Below, in pieces: positions 50,389 to 59,049 of a stretch of 64,000 bases of DNA. The DNA comes from BOG-908 sp964250925 (GTDB lineage Bacteria > Pseudomonadota > Alphaproteobacteria > Acetobacterales > Acetobacteraceae): assembly GCA_964250925.1 (NCBI GenBank), contig CAXUHU010000004.1:1-64000 (forward strand), in the 5' to 3' direction. A model generated the notes under the pieces. The model was not told the origin of the DNA, ran no database searches, and saw nothing but the letters and a program-made list of their open reading frames with translations. Numbering within the stretch: position 1 is the first letter of the stretch; each line of letters opens with the position of its first letter. Made by a program: the position numbers and the translations under genes.

Positions 50389-51441
50389 TTGCGACTGGGG
50401 CAACCGGCGATTGCGCTGTGTGCGACGCTGCTGGCGGCGTGGGCCGGGTGCGTGTGCGCAACACCGCCCGCGATCGAGGCGCAGGCCCAGTTCGGCCAAC
50501 TATCCGTGCCAGGCGGCCTGCCCAGGTTGCGCTCAACCGCGCACCCTACCGGCGTGCAATCGGCATTTGTCCGCGAGTTCCCTGCCTTGCCGCCCCCGCA
50601 GCCGATGCAGCCTGGGCCCGGCGACGATGCGGCTCGCCAAGCCGAAGCGTTGCACACCGCCATGGGCCGCGAAGTCGGGCACCTGCTGCAGCCATCCGGG
50701 CGCGTGGTGGCCGATACCGCCATGCGGGCAACCACGATGCTGTCCGCCACCGGGCAGACGATCGACAAGCCGCAACTCGTCATCGTGGTCGATCGCAATC
50801 CGGCCGTTCAGACGATGGTGCTGATGCTGGCGCGCCCTGGCGGCGCCCAGGGATGGCGCGCAATCGGGGCGGCGCACGTCTCGACCGGTCAGGCCAGACG
50901 CAAAGATTACTATTTCACGCCGGTGGGCGTCTTCCCCCATACCGACGCGATCCTGGATTTCCGTGCCGCCGGAACGCGAAACGAACACCATGTGCGCGGA
51001 CTGGGCACGGCCGGCATGCGGGTGTGGGATTTCGGCTGGCAATGGGCGCTGAAGGGCTGGCACACGGACGGTGCCGGCGGCGATATACGCCTGCAGATGC
51101 ACGCCACCGACCCCGACCTGCTGGAACGCAAGCTTGGCCACCCGGCGTCTGAGGGCTGCGTTCGGCTGTCCTCCTCGTTAAACATTTTCCTGGACCGGCA
51201 CGGCGTGCTGGACGCCGATTACGAGCGGGCGGCGGCGACCGATGGACGCTACGCCAACCTGCTGTCGCCCGCCCGCACGCCCTCGCCGCTGGCCGGCCGG
51301 CTGCTGATCGTGATCGACACCGCGCTGCCACAGGACACCCCGCCCACGGCGGCCAGCCGGCCCGCAGACTGGCCGAGCCCGAATACGGAGGTGGCGGGGG
51401 AAAAAATCGGCGTGGATGCGCAGCCTGTGGCGAGCAAGTGA
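50389..51441 (+). CDS. L,D-transpeptidase (YkuD) family protein
   Basis: The protein has about 350 residues from TTG 50389, chosen because GGAG lies 7 bases upstream and a hydrophobic signal (IALCATLLAAWAGCVCA) follows; TTG 50362 is an alternative. The YkuD domain has VVDRNPAVQTMVLM, TPVGVFPH, MHATDPDLLERKLGHPASEGCVRL with catalytic Cys in the SxGCVRL motif and the His before it. Such enzymes cross-link peptidoglycan or attach proteins to it. The N-terminal region and the C-terminal tail (PTAASRPADWP) are low complexity. It stands alone and converges on the O-antigen ligase gene. Confidence 0.85.
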   Translation: MRLGQPAIALCATLLAAWAGCVCATPPAIEAQAQFGQLSVPGGLPRLRSTAHPTGVQSAFVREFPALPPPQPMQPGPGDDAARQAEALHTAMGREVGHLLQPSGRVVADTAMRATTMLSATGQTIDKPQLVIVVDRNPAVQTMVLMLARPGGAQGWRAIGAAHVSTGQARRKDYYFTPVGVFPHTDAILDFRAAGTRNEHHVRGLGTAGMRVWDFGWQWALKGWHTDGAGGDIRLQMHATDPDLLERKLGHPASEGCVRLSSSLNIFLDRHGVLDADYERAAATDGRYANLLSPARTPSPLAGRLLIVIDTALPQDTPPTAASRPADWPSPNTEVAGEKIGVDAQPVASK

Positions 51442-51482
51442 CCGACAGGGCGATGGAGCCCTGATCGGTTTCGTCTCTCCGG

Positions 51483-52790
51483 TCATACGGCCCGATCCGG
51501 GCGGAGCGAGTCATCGTCCGTTCCCGCGGCGAAGCCCAGGCCCAGCAAGAGGAAGATCCAGCCGCCGTTCGGCATGGATGTCAGCGCCGAGGTGGAGGCG
51601 GCCGGCCAAAACGCCACGAAGGCGCCCACGAACAGGCCGACCCGAAGCGGGTCGGGCGCGCGCCACAACCCGCTTCCCAGCCGGGCCATGGCCGCCAGCA
51701 CCATCATCGCGAACAGCATGACGCCTGGCCAGCCGGCGTCATCGGCGGCCTCCAGGTAATAGTTGTGCGGATGCAGGTTGCAGGCCTGCAGGCCGCCGTT
51801 CAGCTGCGCCGTGGGAACGTTGAGCCAGGCCAAGCCATGCATCGCCCGGACGTCCGAGCAGCCGCGCCGGAACCCGTCCAAGCCCAAGCCGGTCCAGGGG
51901 TGCAGCTCGGCCACGCCGATCGCGCGCACGAAGATGAGGCCGTAATCGCTGTCGGCGAAATGCCGCATCTGTTCGGTGAACCGCACCACCAGTTTCCCGT
52001 TCGTTGCCGGCGACAGCACGGGCAGCAAGGCCAGCAGCACGGCGCCGGACAGGCACGCCGCCAGCACCGCCCGCCGCAAGCGCGGCAGCAGCAGCGCCGT
52101 CACCCCCAGGCCAAGCATCATCAGCACGCTGGGCATGCGTTGGCCGATCAGCACCACGGTTGCCGCACCAGCCGCCGCCAGCAGCAGGCCCAGGCTCTCA
52201 CGGCTGGCCGTGGGCCGCGCGCGCGCGGAACCGCCTAGTCGCGCCATCGCCGCCGGCACCAGCACCGGAAAGAATAGCAGGATGAAGGCCGGGCCAGCCC
52301 GCGGCTTGTTGAACGGCCCGGTCAGCGCACCGTCGCCCCAGCGCGGCTGGCCGAACAGGTTGCTTCCGGTCAGCGCCTGTTGCCAGCTTTCCAACCCGAT
52401 CCAAGCCAGGCTGACGGCCAAGACAAGCCAAAGAAGCCGCCGGCGGGCTGCGGCACCCGCCATCAGCCAGTCGCCCACGGCCATGCTCAGCAGCGGCAGC
52501 CGTATGGCGAGACTACCCAGCAGGAGCCCGCCCGTGCCCAGCGCCGAACACAGCACCAGCCAGGCCCACCAGGCAAACGCCGTCCGGGCAAACGCCCGCC
52601 TTGTCCAAGCCGTATCGCTGTCGGACCAGACGTGCAGGAGGAACAGCACGTCGATCGCTGCGATCAGCACCTCGGCCAGCGCGCGGGCGTGCAGCAAGGC
52701 GATGGGCAGCACGAGGCAGGCGGCCAGCGCACACCGTTGGGCGACCGGCCCGGCCCGGCCCCTGAGCGTGTTGGGTGTCGCTGCAACCAT
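51483..52790 (-). CDS. O-antigen ligase family membrane protein
   Basis: The protein has 435 residues from ATG 52790 (GGGCGGA upstream). About 11-12 hydrophobic segments are present. The periplasmic loop with LHPWTGLGLDGFRRGCSD and CNLHPHNYYLEAADDAGWPGVMLF carries the H-x-H/NxxL signature of Wzy_C/WaaL proteins, which join polysaccharide to lipid A core or to protein. It may serve the polysaccharide genes at 40.9-43.3 kb, although they are 8 kb away. Upstream sequence to 52973 holds no gene. Confidence 0.85.
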   Translation of the reverse strand: MVAATPNTLRGRAGPVAQRCALAACLVLPIALLHARALAEVLIAAIDVLFLLHVWSDSDTAWTRRAFARTAFAWWAWLVLCSALGTGGLLLGSLAIRLPLLSMAVGDWLMAGAAARRRLLWLVLAVSLAWIGLESWQQALTGSNLFGQPRWGDGALTGPFNKPRAGPAFILLFFPVLVPAAMARLGGSARARPTASRESLGLLLAAAGAATVVLIGQRMPSVLMMLGLGVTALLLPRLRRAVLAACLSGAVLLALLPVLSPATNGKLVVRFTEQMRHFADSDYGLIFVRAIGVAELHPWTGLGLDGFRRGCSDVRAMHGLAWLNVPTAQLNGGLQACNLHPHNYYLEAADDAGWPGVMLFAMMVLAAMARLGSGLWRAPDPLRVGLFVGAFVAFWPAASTSALTSMPNGGWIFLLLGLGFAAGTDDDSLRPDRAV

Positions 52791-52973
52791 GTCCGCCCAT
52801 TTCACGCGCACGGCCCTGCTGCAAGCTGGCGCGTTTTGCCATATGTTGGCGCGCTGCCAGGCCCGGGCGTTCCCTCCCGCAACAACCGGCCATTTAGCGC
52901 AGCTTTAACAGGAGTTTAAGCGCGGCCCACCTCTGGCACATACCGTGCAGAGCAGACATCCACACACCACCCA

Positions 52974-54593
52974 GTGCAGGCGGTTGCGGTCCCTGGTGGC
53001 CGCAATCCCATCCTGATATCACCGCGCAACGATGCGCCCGCGCAAAGGGACCCGCTCATTCCTTGCTGTGACACCAGAAGGGCCGCGCGCCGCGTGCCGG
53101 CCTGCCTGCTCGGCGCAGGGTTGCTGGCCGGCTGTGCGGTCGGCCCCGATTTCCGCGGGCCGGCCGCGCCGGTTGCCGGCCGCTACACCGAAGATGCGCC
53201 GCCAGAGAAGACCGCGGGTGCCGACCCGGGCGGACCTGCCGGTCAGACCCAGCATTTCGCCTATGGCGGGGACATCCCCGGTGCGTGGTGGATGCTGTTC
53301 CGGTCGCCCGCCCTGACCCGGCTGGTGGCGCAGTCGCTCGCGCACAACCCGACGTTGGAGTCCCAGGTTGCCGCCCTGCTTCAGGCTCAGGAGACGACCC
53401 TGGCGCAGGAGGGTGCGCTGCTGCCCAGCATCTCCGCCCAGGCAAACCGAACCCGCCAGGAGATCAGCCCCGCCCAAAGCGGCGCCGCACCGGGCGGTCC
53501 GCTCAGTTCGCAGGTATTCTCGGTGTACGACGCCCAGGTCAACGTTTCCTACACCTTCGACGTGTGGGGCCAGGCGCGCCGCAGCGTGGAGGCCGACCGC
53601 GCCCGCGCCGAACAGCAACGATTCATGCTGGAGGGTGCGGCCAACATGCTGGCCGCCAACGTGGTGACAGCCGCGGTGACGCAGGCTTCGCTGGCGGCGC
53701 AGATCGACGCAGAACAGGGATTGATCGATGCCGAAGCGCGCCTGCTGCGCACCGTGCAGACGCAGTTCCAGCTCGGCGGCGCCACCGGGACCGACGTGGC
53801 GACCCAGCAATCGCAGCTCGCCAACACCCAGGCCCTGGTGGTGCCGCTGCAGGTGCAGATGGTGCAGGCGCGCGACCAGCTCGCCGCCTATCTCGGCCGG
53901 ACGCCAGCCGAAGCCGCCCTGCCCGCGCTGTCGTTGAACGACCTGACCTTGCCGAGCGAGTTGCCGGTCAGCCTGCCATCCCGCCTCGTCGATCAGCGGC
54001 CCGACATACGCAATGCCGAGGCGCAACTCCACCAGGCGACCGCCAATATCGGCGTGGCCATTGCCAACCGTCTGCCGCAATTCACCCTGACGGCGTTCAT
54101 TGGCCAGGCGCCCAACAGGATCGGCGGCTTCTTCACCCCGGGCAACGGCATCTTCGAGGTGCTGACCCAAGCGCTCGCCCCCGTCTTCCAGGGCGGCACG
54201 CTCCTGCATCAGCAGCGTGCCGCCGTGGCCAGCGCGCAGAGCGCGGCGGCCAACTACCGCGCTACCGTGGTCAATGCGTTCCAGAACGTGGCCGACGTGC
54301 TGACCGCGCTGGAAGGCGACGCGCGGGCGCTGGCCGCGAACGTTCGCGCCGAGCGGGCCGCCGCCCGCAGCCTGAGCCTGGCGCAGCTGCAGTTCGGCGC
54401 CGGCGGCGTGGCCTATCTGACCGTGCTGACGGCGCAGACGCAGTACCAGAACGCCGTTCTGGGCCTGATTCGCGCCCGGGCCGCGCGCTACACCGACACC
54501 GCCGCGCTGTTCACCGCGTTGGGCGGTGGCTGGTGGAACCGCCGAGACGTGCCGCCCCCGCCCGAGAACCTGCTGAGGTCGCTGTTGCCATGA
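52974..54593 (+). CDS. Outer-membrane efflux lipoprotein, NodT/OprM type
   Basis: This is the outer-membrane channel of a tripartite pump. The frame from GTG 52974 gives 539 residues, but the lipobox (LLAGC, in ACLLGAGLLAGCAVGPDF) lies about 50 residues in, so the true start is probably further down; RRAARRVPACLL supplies the basic signal start. No good ATG is seen. The channel body shows GGDIPGAWWMLFRSPALTRLVAQSL, VSYTFDVWGQARRSVEADRA, TQFQLGGATGTDVATQQSQL, and RPDIRNAEAQLHQATANIGVA, typical of NodT. The stop overlaps the next start (ATGA), the first link in the pump operon. Confidence 0.9.
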   Translation: MQAVAVPGGRNPILISPRNDAPAQRDPLIPCCDTRRAARRVPACLLGAGLLAGCAVGPDFRGPAAPVAGRYTEDAPPEKTAGADPGGPAGQTQHFAYGGDIPGAWWMLFRSPALTRLVAQSLAHNPTLESQVAALLQAQETTLAQEGALLPSISAQANRTRQEISPAQSGAAPGGPLSSQVFSVYDAQVNVSYTFDVWGQARRSVEADRARAEQQRFMLEGAANMLAANVVTAAVTQASLAAQIDAEQGLIDAEARLLRTVQTQFQLGGATGTDVATQQSQLANTQALVVPLQVQMVQARDQLAAYLGRTPAEAALPALSLNDLTLPSELPVSLPSRLVDQRPDIRNAEAQLHQATANIGVAIANRLPQFTLTAFIGQAPNRIGGFFTPGNGIFEVLTQALAPVFQGGTLLHQQRAAVASAQSAAANYRATVVNAFQNVADVLTALEGDARALAANVRAERAAARSLSLAQLQFGAGGVAYLTVLTAQTQYQNAVLGLIRARAARYTDTAALFTALGGGWWNRRDVPPPPENLLRSLLP

Positions 54594-55732
54594 AATCCGC
54601 AAAGCAACGCCTTCTTTCCTGTAAGAAAGAAGCAAAGAACTTCTGTTCTGTCGGTACGAGCGCAAATGGAGCAAAGTTTCTTGGTCCTTTTTTACAAAAA
54701 AGGACTGCTTGCCTTCTCTTCATGATCACCCCTGCTTTGGCACAGGAGCCGCCCGCCACCGTTTCCACCATGGTGGCCCACGCCACCGACTGGCAGGACA
54801 CGCTGCAGGCCGTGGGCACGCTGCGCGCCGTGCGCGGCGCGGACCTCGCCGCCGAGGTCTCCGGCGTGGTCGATAGCGTCGATTTCGACTCCGGTCGCGA
54901 CGTGGCGGCCGGCGCCGTGCTGCTGCGCCTGCGCCCCAACGACGACGCCGCACGACTGGCCGACCTGCAGGCCGCCGCCGACCTGGCTTCTGCCAACCTG
55001 GCGCGCGACACCAAGCAGTTCCGTGCCCAGGCGGTCAGCCAGGCCAGCATTGATGCCGATGACAGCCATCTGCGTTCGGCCCGCGCGCAGATCGCCCAGC
55101 AACAGGCGCTGATGGCCGAAAAGGTGGTGCGCGCCCCGTTCGCCGGCCGCCTCGGCCTGCGCGTCGTCGATCAGGGCCAGTATCTGCCCGCCGGAACAAC
55201 GGTGGTCACCCTGCAGGCTCTCGACCCGCTCTATGTGGATTTCTACGTCCCGCAACAGGACGTGTCGCGTCTTCACCCAGGCCTGCACGCGGCACTGAGC
55301 CTGGACGCGTTCCCGCGGCGCGCCTTCGACGCGAAGATCGAAGCGATCAGCCCCAAGGTGGACCCGGCCAGCCGAATGGCCCAGCTGCGCGCCAGCACGC
55401 CCAACCCGGACCGTGCGCTGCTGCCCGGCATGTTTGCCACCGTGCAGCTGAGCGTGGGCGAGGTTCACCGCACCATCACCCTGCCCAACGCGGCGATCGT
55501 GTACAACCCGTATGGCAGCCTGGTCTATGTCGTCGAGAACGGCCACGCGCGTCAGGTGCTGGTCAAGACGGGGGCCACGCGCGGCGACCAGGTTGCCGTG
55601 ACCGCCGGACTGCATGAGGGTGCCGTCGTCGTCACTTCCGGCCAGATAAAGCTGCACCAGGGCACGCAGGTGGTCGTCAACAATAGCGTTCAGCCCGCCA
55701 ACGATCCCAATCCGCACCCCGTGGAGGAATAG
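54590..55732 (+). CDS. RND efflux membrane-fusion (periplasmic adaptor) protein
   Basis: The protein has 380 residues from ATG 54590, which overlaps the upstream stop, or 336 from ATG 54722. The segment between the two starts is made by the repeat element at 54594-54721 (KQRLLSCKKEAKNF and LGPFLQKRTACLLF), while the family-like part begins ITPALAQEPPATV. So the repeat lies in, or has replaced, the signal peptide. The rest is normal: LQAVGTLRAVRGADLAAEVSG, VDSVDFDSGRDVAAGAVLLRL, a coiled-coil hairpin near residues 140-170, and VRAPFAGRLGLRVVDQGQY. It bridges the inner pump and outer channel in the periplasm. Confidence 0.9.
   Translation: MKSAKQRLLSCKKEAKNFCSVGTSANGAKFLGPFLQKRTACLLFMITPALAQEPPATVSTMVAHATDWQDTLQAVGTLRAVRGADLAAEVSGVVDSVDFDSGRDVAAGAVLLRLRPNDDAARLADLQAAADLASANLARDTKQFRAQAVSQASIDADDSHLRSARAQIAQQQALMAEKVVRAPFAGRLGLRVVDQGQYLPAGTTVVTLQALDPLYVDFYVPQQDVSRLHPGLHAALSLDAFPRRAFDAKIEAISPKVDPASRMAQLRASTPNPDRALLPGMFATVQLSVGEVHRTITLPNAAIVYNPYGSLVYVVENGHARQVLVKTGATRGDQVAVTAGLHEGAVVVTSGQIKLHQGTQVVVNNSVQPANDPNPHPVEE
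54594..54721. repeat. AT-rich hairpin repeat element in the 5' part of the adaptor gene
   Basis: About 128 bases, much richer in A/T than the surroundings. It has two hairpins: CTTCTTTC/GAAAGAAG (near 54610-54630) and the perfect 10-bp arms GTCCTTTTTT (54684-54693) and AAAAAAGGAC (54696-54705) with a 2-base loop. The word AAGAAAGAAGCAAAGAACTT relates it to the element at 40839-40888. It lies between the two possible starts of the adaptor gene and is open in that frame. Confidence 0.8.
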
Positions 55733-55736
55733 CGCC

Positions 55737-58700
55737 ATGCGCCTGACCGACCTGTTCATTCGCCGGCCGGTGCTGAGCATCGTGATCAGCCTGTTCATCC
55801 TGCTGGGGGGCGTGCTGACCGAACAGTTGCTGCCCGTCCGGCAGTACCCGAAGACGGTCAACGCCATCATCGAGGTCCACACCTCCTATTACGGTGCGGA
55901 CGCAAGCACGGTGGCCGGCTTCATCACTACGCCGATCGAAAACGCCGTCAGCCAGGTGGACGGCATCGACTACCTGACCAGCCAGAGCCTGACCGGTCTG
56001 AGCATGGTGACTGCCCATCTCCGGCTGAACGAAGACCCCGACCGCGTGCTGACCGAGATACAGACCCAGATCAGCGCCGTGCACGACGAGCTGCCGCGCG
56101 ATGCGCAAACGCCCTCGATCGAATTGCAGGTGGGCAGCAACGGCAACACGATGATCCTGGCGTTCGGCAGCCCGATCATGAATCCCACCGAGATTTCCGA
56201 TTATCTCCAGCGTGTGGTGCTGCCCCAGTTGCAGGCGACGCCGGGCGTGCAGCTTGCCCAGATTTGGGGAGAGAAACACTTCGCCGTGCGCGCCTGGCTC
56301 GATCCGATCAAGCTTGCCGCGCACGGTCTGACGGCGGCCGACATATCCAACGCGCTGTCGGCCAACAACTTCAACAGCGCCGCCGGGCAGACGGCCGGCC
56401 AGATGACCACCATACCGCTGGGCATCACCACGAGCCTTCATACGATCGACGGTTTCCGCAACCTCGTCGTCAAGCAGATGGGCGGCGCGATCGTGCGGCT
56501 GAGCGACGTGGCCGATGTGGAGCTGGGTTCGAGCAACTACCGCGGCTCGCTCCGCTACGACAACAAGCCCACCGTGCTGGTCGATATCGAACCCGTGCCG
56601 AACGCCAACGTGCTCGATCTGATCGGCCGCCTGAAGCAACGCTACGCTGCGATACGTGCCAACCTGCCGCAGGGCCTGAACACCGAGATCGCCTACGACG
56701 TCACCGACAACGTCCGTGCGTCGATCAAGGAGGTCGTCAAGACGCTGTTCGAGAGCCTGGTGATCGTGGCGCTCGTCGTCTACGCGTTCCTGCGCCGCGC
56801 GCGCGCATCGATGATACCGGTCATCACCATCCCGCTCTCGTTGATCGGCACGTTCACTCTGCTGTGGGCACTGGGCTTCTCGATCAACCTGCTCACCCTG
56901 CTGGCCCTGGTGCTGGCCACCGGCCTGGTCGTGGACGACGCGATCATCGTGGTCGAAAACGTCTCGCGCGAGATGGCCGAGGGCACGCCGCCCATGGAGG
57001 CGGCAATCCGTTCGGCGCGCAGCCTGGCCGGGCCGATCATCGCCATGACCGTCGTGCTGATTGCGGTCTATGTTCCCATCGCCTTGCGCAGCGGGCTGAC
57101 CGGCGCGCTGTTCCGCGAGTTTGCGCTGACGCTGGTCGGCAGCGTGACCGTGTCGGCGGTGCTGGCGCTGACGCTGTCGCCGATGATGTGCAGCGTGCTG
57201 CTCAAGCAGGAGGTGCGTCCGAAGCCCAGGCACCGTCTTTCGCCCATGCAGCGCGCCTACCGCCCGGCGCTGCGCCTGGCGTTGCGGTTCCGCCCCGTGG
57301 TGGTGGCGGCCGGGCTGGCGGTCTTCGCCGGCAGTTACCTGCTGTACGCCGGCTCGACGGCCGAATTGGCGCCGCAGGAGGATGACGGCCAGATCAATGT
57401 CGGTGGCGGCACGCCCCCCACCGCCAACATCGACCAGCTCCGGCTCTACCAGGACCAGATCGGCAAGGTGTTCCATGACGTGAAGGAGGGTGACCGGTCC
57501 TACATGTTCGCAGGCCCCGGGGAGTTCGGCGGCGCGCTTATCTTGAAGGATCCCGGCCAACGCAGCCTCAGCACCAACCAGGTGCTTCCACGCTTCCAGG
57601 CGCAGATTTCGACGATTGCCGGCGCCAACTTCGCGGCCTATCTGAATTCGTCGCTGCCGGGATCGGACGGCGACATGCCGGTCGGCTACGTGATCAAGAC
57701 GACCAGGCCGTTCACCGAGCTGGACGGCGTGTCGCAAATCTTCCTGACCGAAGCCAAGAAGACCGGCATCTTCGCCTATCTCGACCGCGACCTCAAGCTC
57801 GACCTGCCACAGGCGACGATCGTGGTCGATCGCGACAAGGTGGCCGCCCTCGGGCTCGACATGTCGCAGATCGGATCGGTGCTGAACGGGCTGCTCTCGG
57901 GCGGCTACGTCAACTATTTCGACATGGCCGGCCGGTCCTACCGCGTGATCCCCGAGGTCAAGCGGAGCTGGCGGCTGAACCCCGAACAGCTCGACAGCTA
58001 CATCATCGCACAGGTGGGCGGGGTGCCGGTGCCGCTCTCGTCGGTGGCCCACATCGCCACCTCGGTGGTGCCCGAACAGATCAGCCACTTCCAGCAGATG
58101 AACTCCGCCACCATCAGCGGTGTGACGCTGCCGGGTGTCAGCCAAAGCCAGGTGCGGCGCACGCTGGACGCGATAGCCAGCCGCGTGCTGCCACCCGACT
58201 ACGCAACCGACACGTCGGGTCAGTTGCGCCAGTTCGCCCACGAATCGTCCGGCTTCGCCACCACCTTCCTGTTCGCCGCCGTGGTGATCTACCTGTCGCT
58301 GGCCGCCCTGTTCGGCAGCTTTCGCGACCCGCTGATCATCCTGGTGTCGGTGCCGATGTCTCTGGGCGGCGCGCTGCTGTTCATCTATTTCGGCGTGCAC
58401 GGCGCCACGCTCAACATCTACTCCGAAGTGGGGCTGGTGACGTTGATGGGCCTGGTCAGCAAGCACGGCATCCTGATGGTGGAGGTGGCCAACGAGCGCC
58501 AGGAGGCGGGCGAGACCAAGCGCGCGGCCATCGAGCACGCCGCCCTGCTGCGCCTGCGCCCGATCCTGATGACCACGGCGGCGATGGTGCTGGGCGTGGC
58601 GCCGCTGGTGTTCGCCACCGGGGCGGGGGCGGCGGCCCGCTTCAACATGGGGCTGGTGATCGCATCGGGCCTGTCCATCGGCACCCTGTTCACCCTGTTC

Positions 58701-58799
58701 GTCGTGCCTGCCTTCTACCTGGTGCTGGCCCGCACGCACGTGGCCGAACCGGTGCGCGCGCCGATTCTGCTGCACGCCTCGGCCATCGCCTCGGAGTAG
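55737..58799 (+). CDS. RND multidrug efflux inner-membrane transporter (AcrB/HAE1-like)
   Basis: The transporter has 1020 residues, full length, with 12 membrane segments in the 1+5+1+5 layout. It uses the proton gradient to drive drugs or other compounds through adaptor and channel. Landmarks: LFIRRPVLSIVISLFILLGG, IEVHTSYYGADASTVAGFITTPIENAV, ATGLVVDDAIIVVENV (proton relay Asp pair in membrane segment 4), and TTAAMVLGVAPLVFATGAGA. It begins 4 bases after the adaptor stop. With the NodT channel this makes a complete three-gene operon. The substrate cannot be told. Confidence 0.95.
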   Translation: MRLTDLFIRRPVLSIVISLFILLGGVLTEQLLPVRQYPKTVNAIIEVHTSYYGADASTVAGFITTPIENAVSQVDGIDYLTSQSLTGLSMVTAHLRLNEDPDRVLTEIQTQISAVHDELPRDAQTPSIELQVGSNGNTMILAFGSPIMNPTEISDYLQRVVLPQLQATPGVQLAQIWGEKHFAVRAWLDPIKLAAHGLTAADISNALSANNFNSAAGQTAGQMTTIPLGITTSLHTIDGFRNLVVKQMGGAIVRLSDVADVELGSSNYRGSLRYDNKPTVLVDIEPVPNANVLDLIGRLKQRYAAIRANLPQGLNTEIAYDVTDNVRASIKEVVKTLFESLVIVALVVYAFLRRARASMIPVITIPLSLIGTFTLLWALGFSINLLTLLALVLATGLVVDDAIIVVENVSREMAEGTPPMEAAIRSARSLAGPIIAMTVVLIAVYVPIALRSGLTGALFREFALTLVGSVTVSAVLALTLSPMMCSVLLKQEVRPKPRHRLSPMQRAYRPALRLALRFRPVVVAAGLAVFAGSYLLYAGSTAELAPQEDDGQINVGGGTPPTANIDQLRLYQDQIGKVFHDVKEGDRSYMFAGPGEFGGALILKDPGQRSLSTNQVLPRFQAQISTIAGANFAAYLNSSLPGSDGDMPVGYVIKTTRPFTELDGVSQIFLTEAKKTGIFAYLDRDLKLDLPQATIVVDRDKVAALGLDMSQIGSVLNGLLSGGYVNYFDMAGRSYRVIPEVKRSWRLNPEQLDSYIIAQVGGVPVPLSSVAHIATSVVPEQISHFQQMNSATISGVTLPGVSQSQVRRTLDAIASRVLPPDYATDTSGQLRQFAHESSGFATTFLFAAVVIYLSLAALFGSFRDPLIILVSVPMSLGGALLFIYFGVHGATLNIYSEVGLVTLMGLVSKHGILMVEVANERQEAGETKRAAIEHAALLRLRPILMTTAAMVLGVAPLVFATGAGAAARFNMGLVIASGLSIGTLFTLFVVPAFYLVLARTHVAEPVRAPILLHASAIASE

Positions 58800-59049
58800 C
58801 CCGGCGTTGGTCTGCACAGCGCCGGCGCCCAGCGCGACCGAAGATCGTGGCGCCGACCGACAGGAATGTCGTGGCCTGCGCCCAAGGGCGTATTGTCGCG
58901 GCCGGATCCCCCTTGTATGAAGTGTAAGGCTAAAAGGCGGTGCGGGACATCGGCCGAGACCTGCATGACCGCTTCGATCTGTGCACACCGGGGTCATCGT
59001 GGAGCAAGGATTTCGATAGCGGCGCGGCCTTGATGCCAGGGAGATTTTC
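58800..59049. other. Intergenic region before the serine-cycle cluster
   Basis: These 250 bases hold no gene I can support. They probably contain the promoter of glyA-fhs-sgaA-hprA. An AT-richer patch (tgaagtgtaaggctaaaagg, about 58918-58937) could be a -10 region. I looked for a glycine or THF riboswitch and saw no convincing pattern. GGGAGA just before 59050 is the glyA ribosome site. Confidence 0.5.

Noticed and set aside
47433..50798. Open frame of over 1100 codons on the minus strand across putA
   Set aside because: putA on the other strand has all catalytic motifs. The antisense frame follows from GC-biased third codon positions and shows no family features.
58800..59049. Glycine or tetrahydrofolate riboswitch ahead of glyA
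   Set aside because: No conserved core of either class could be recognised by eye. A covariance-model search would settle it.
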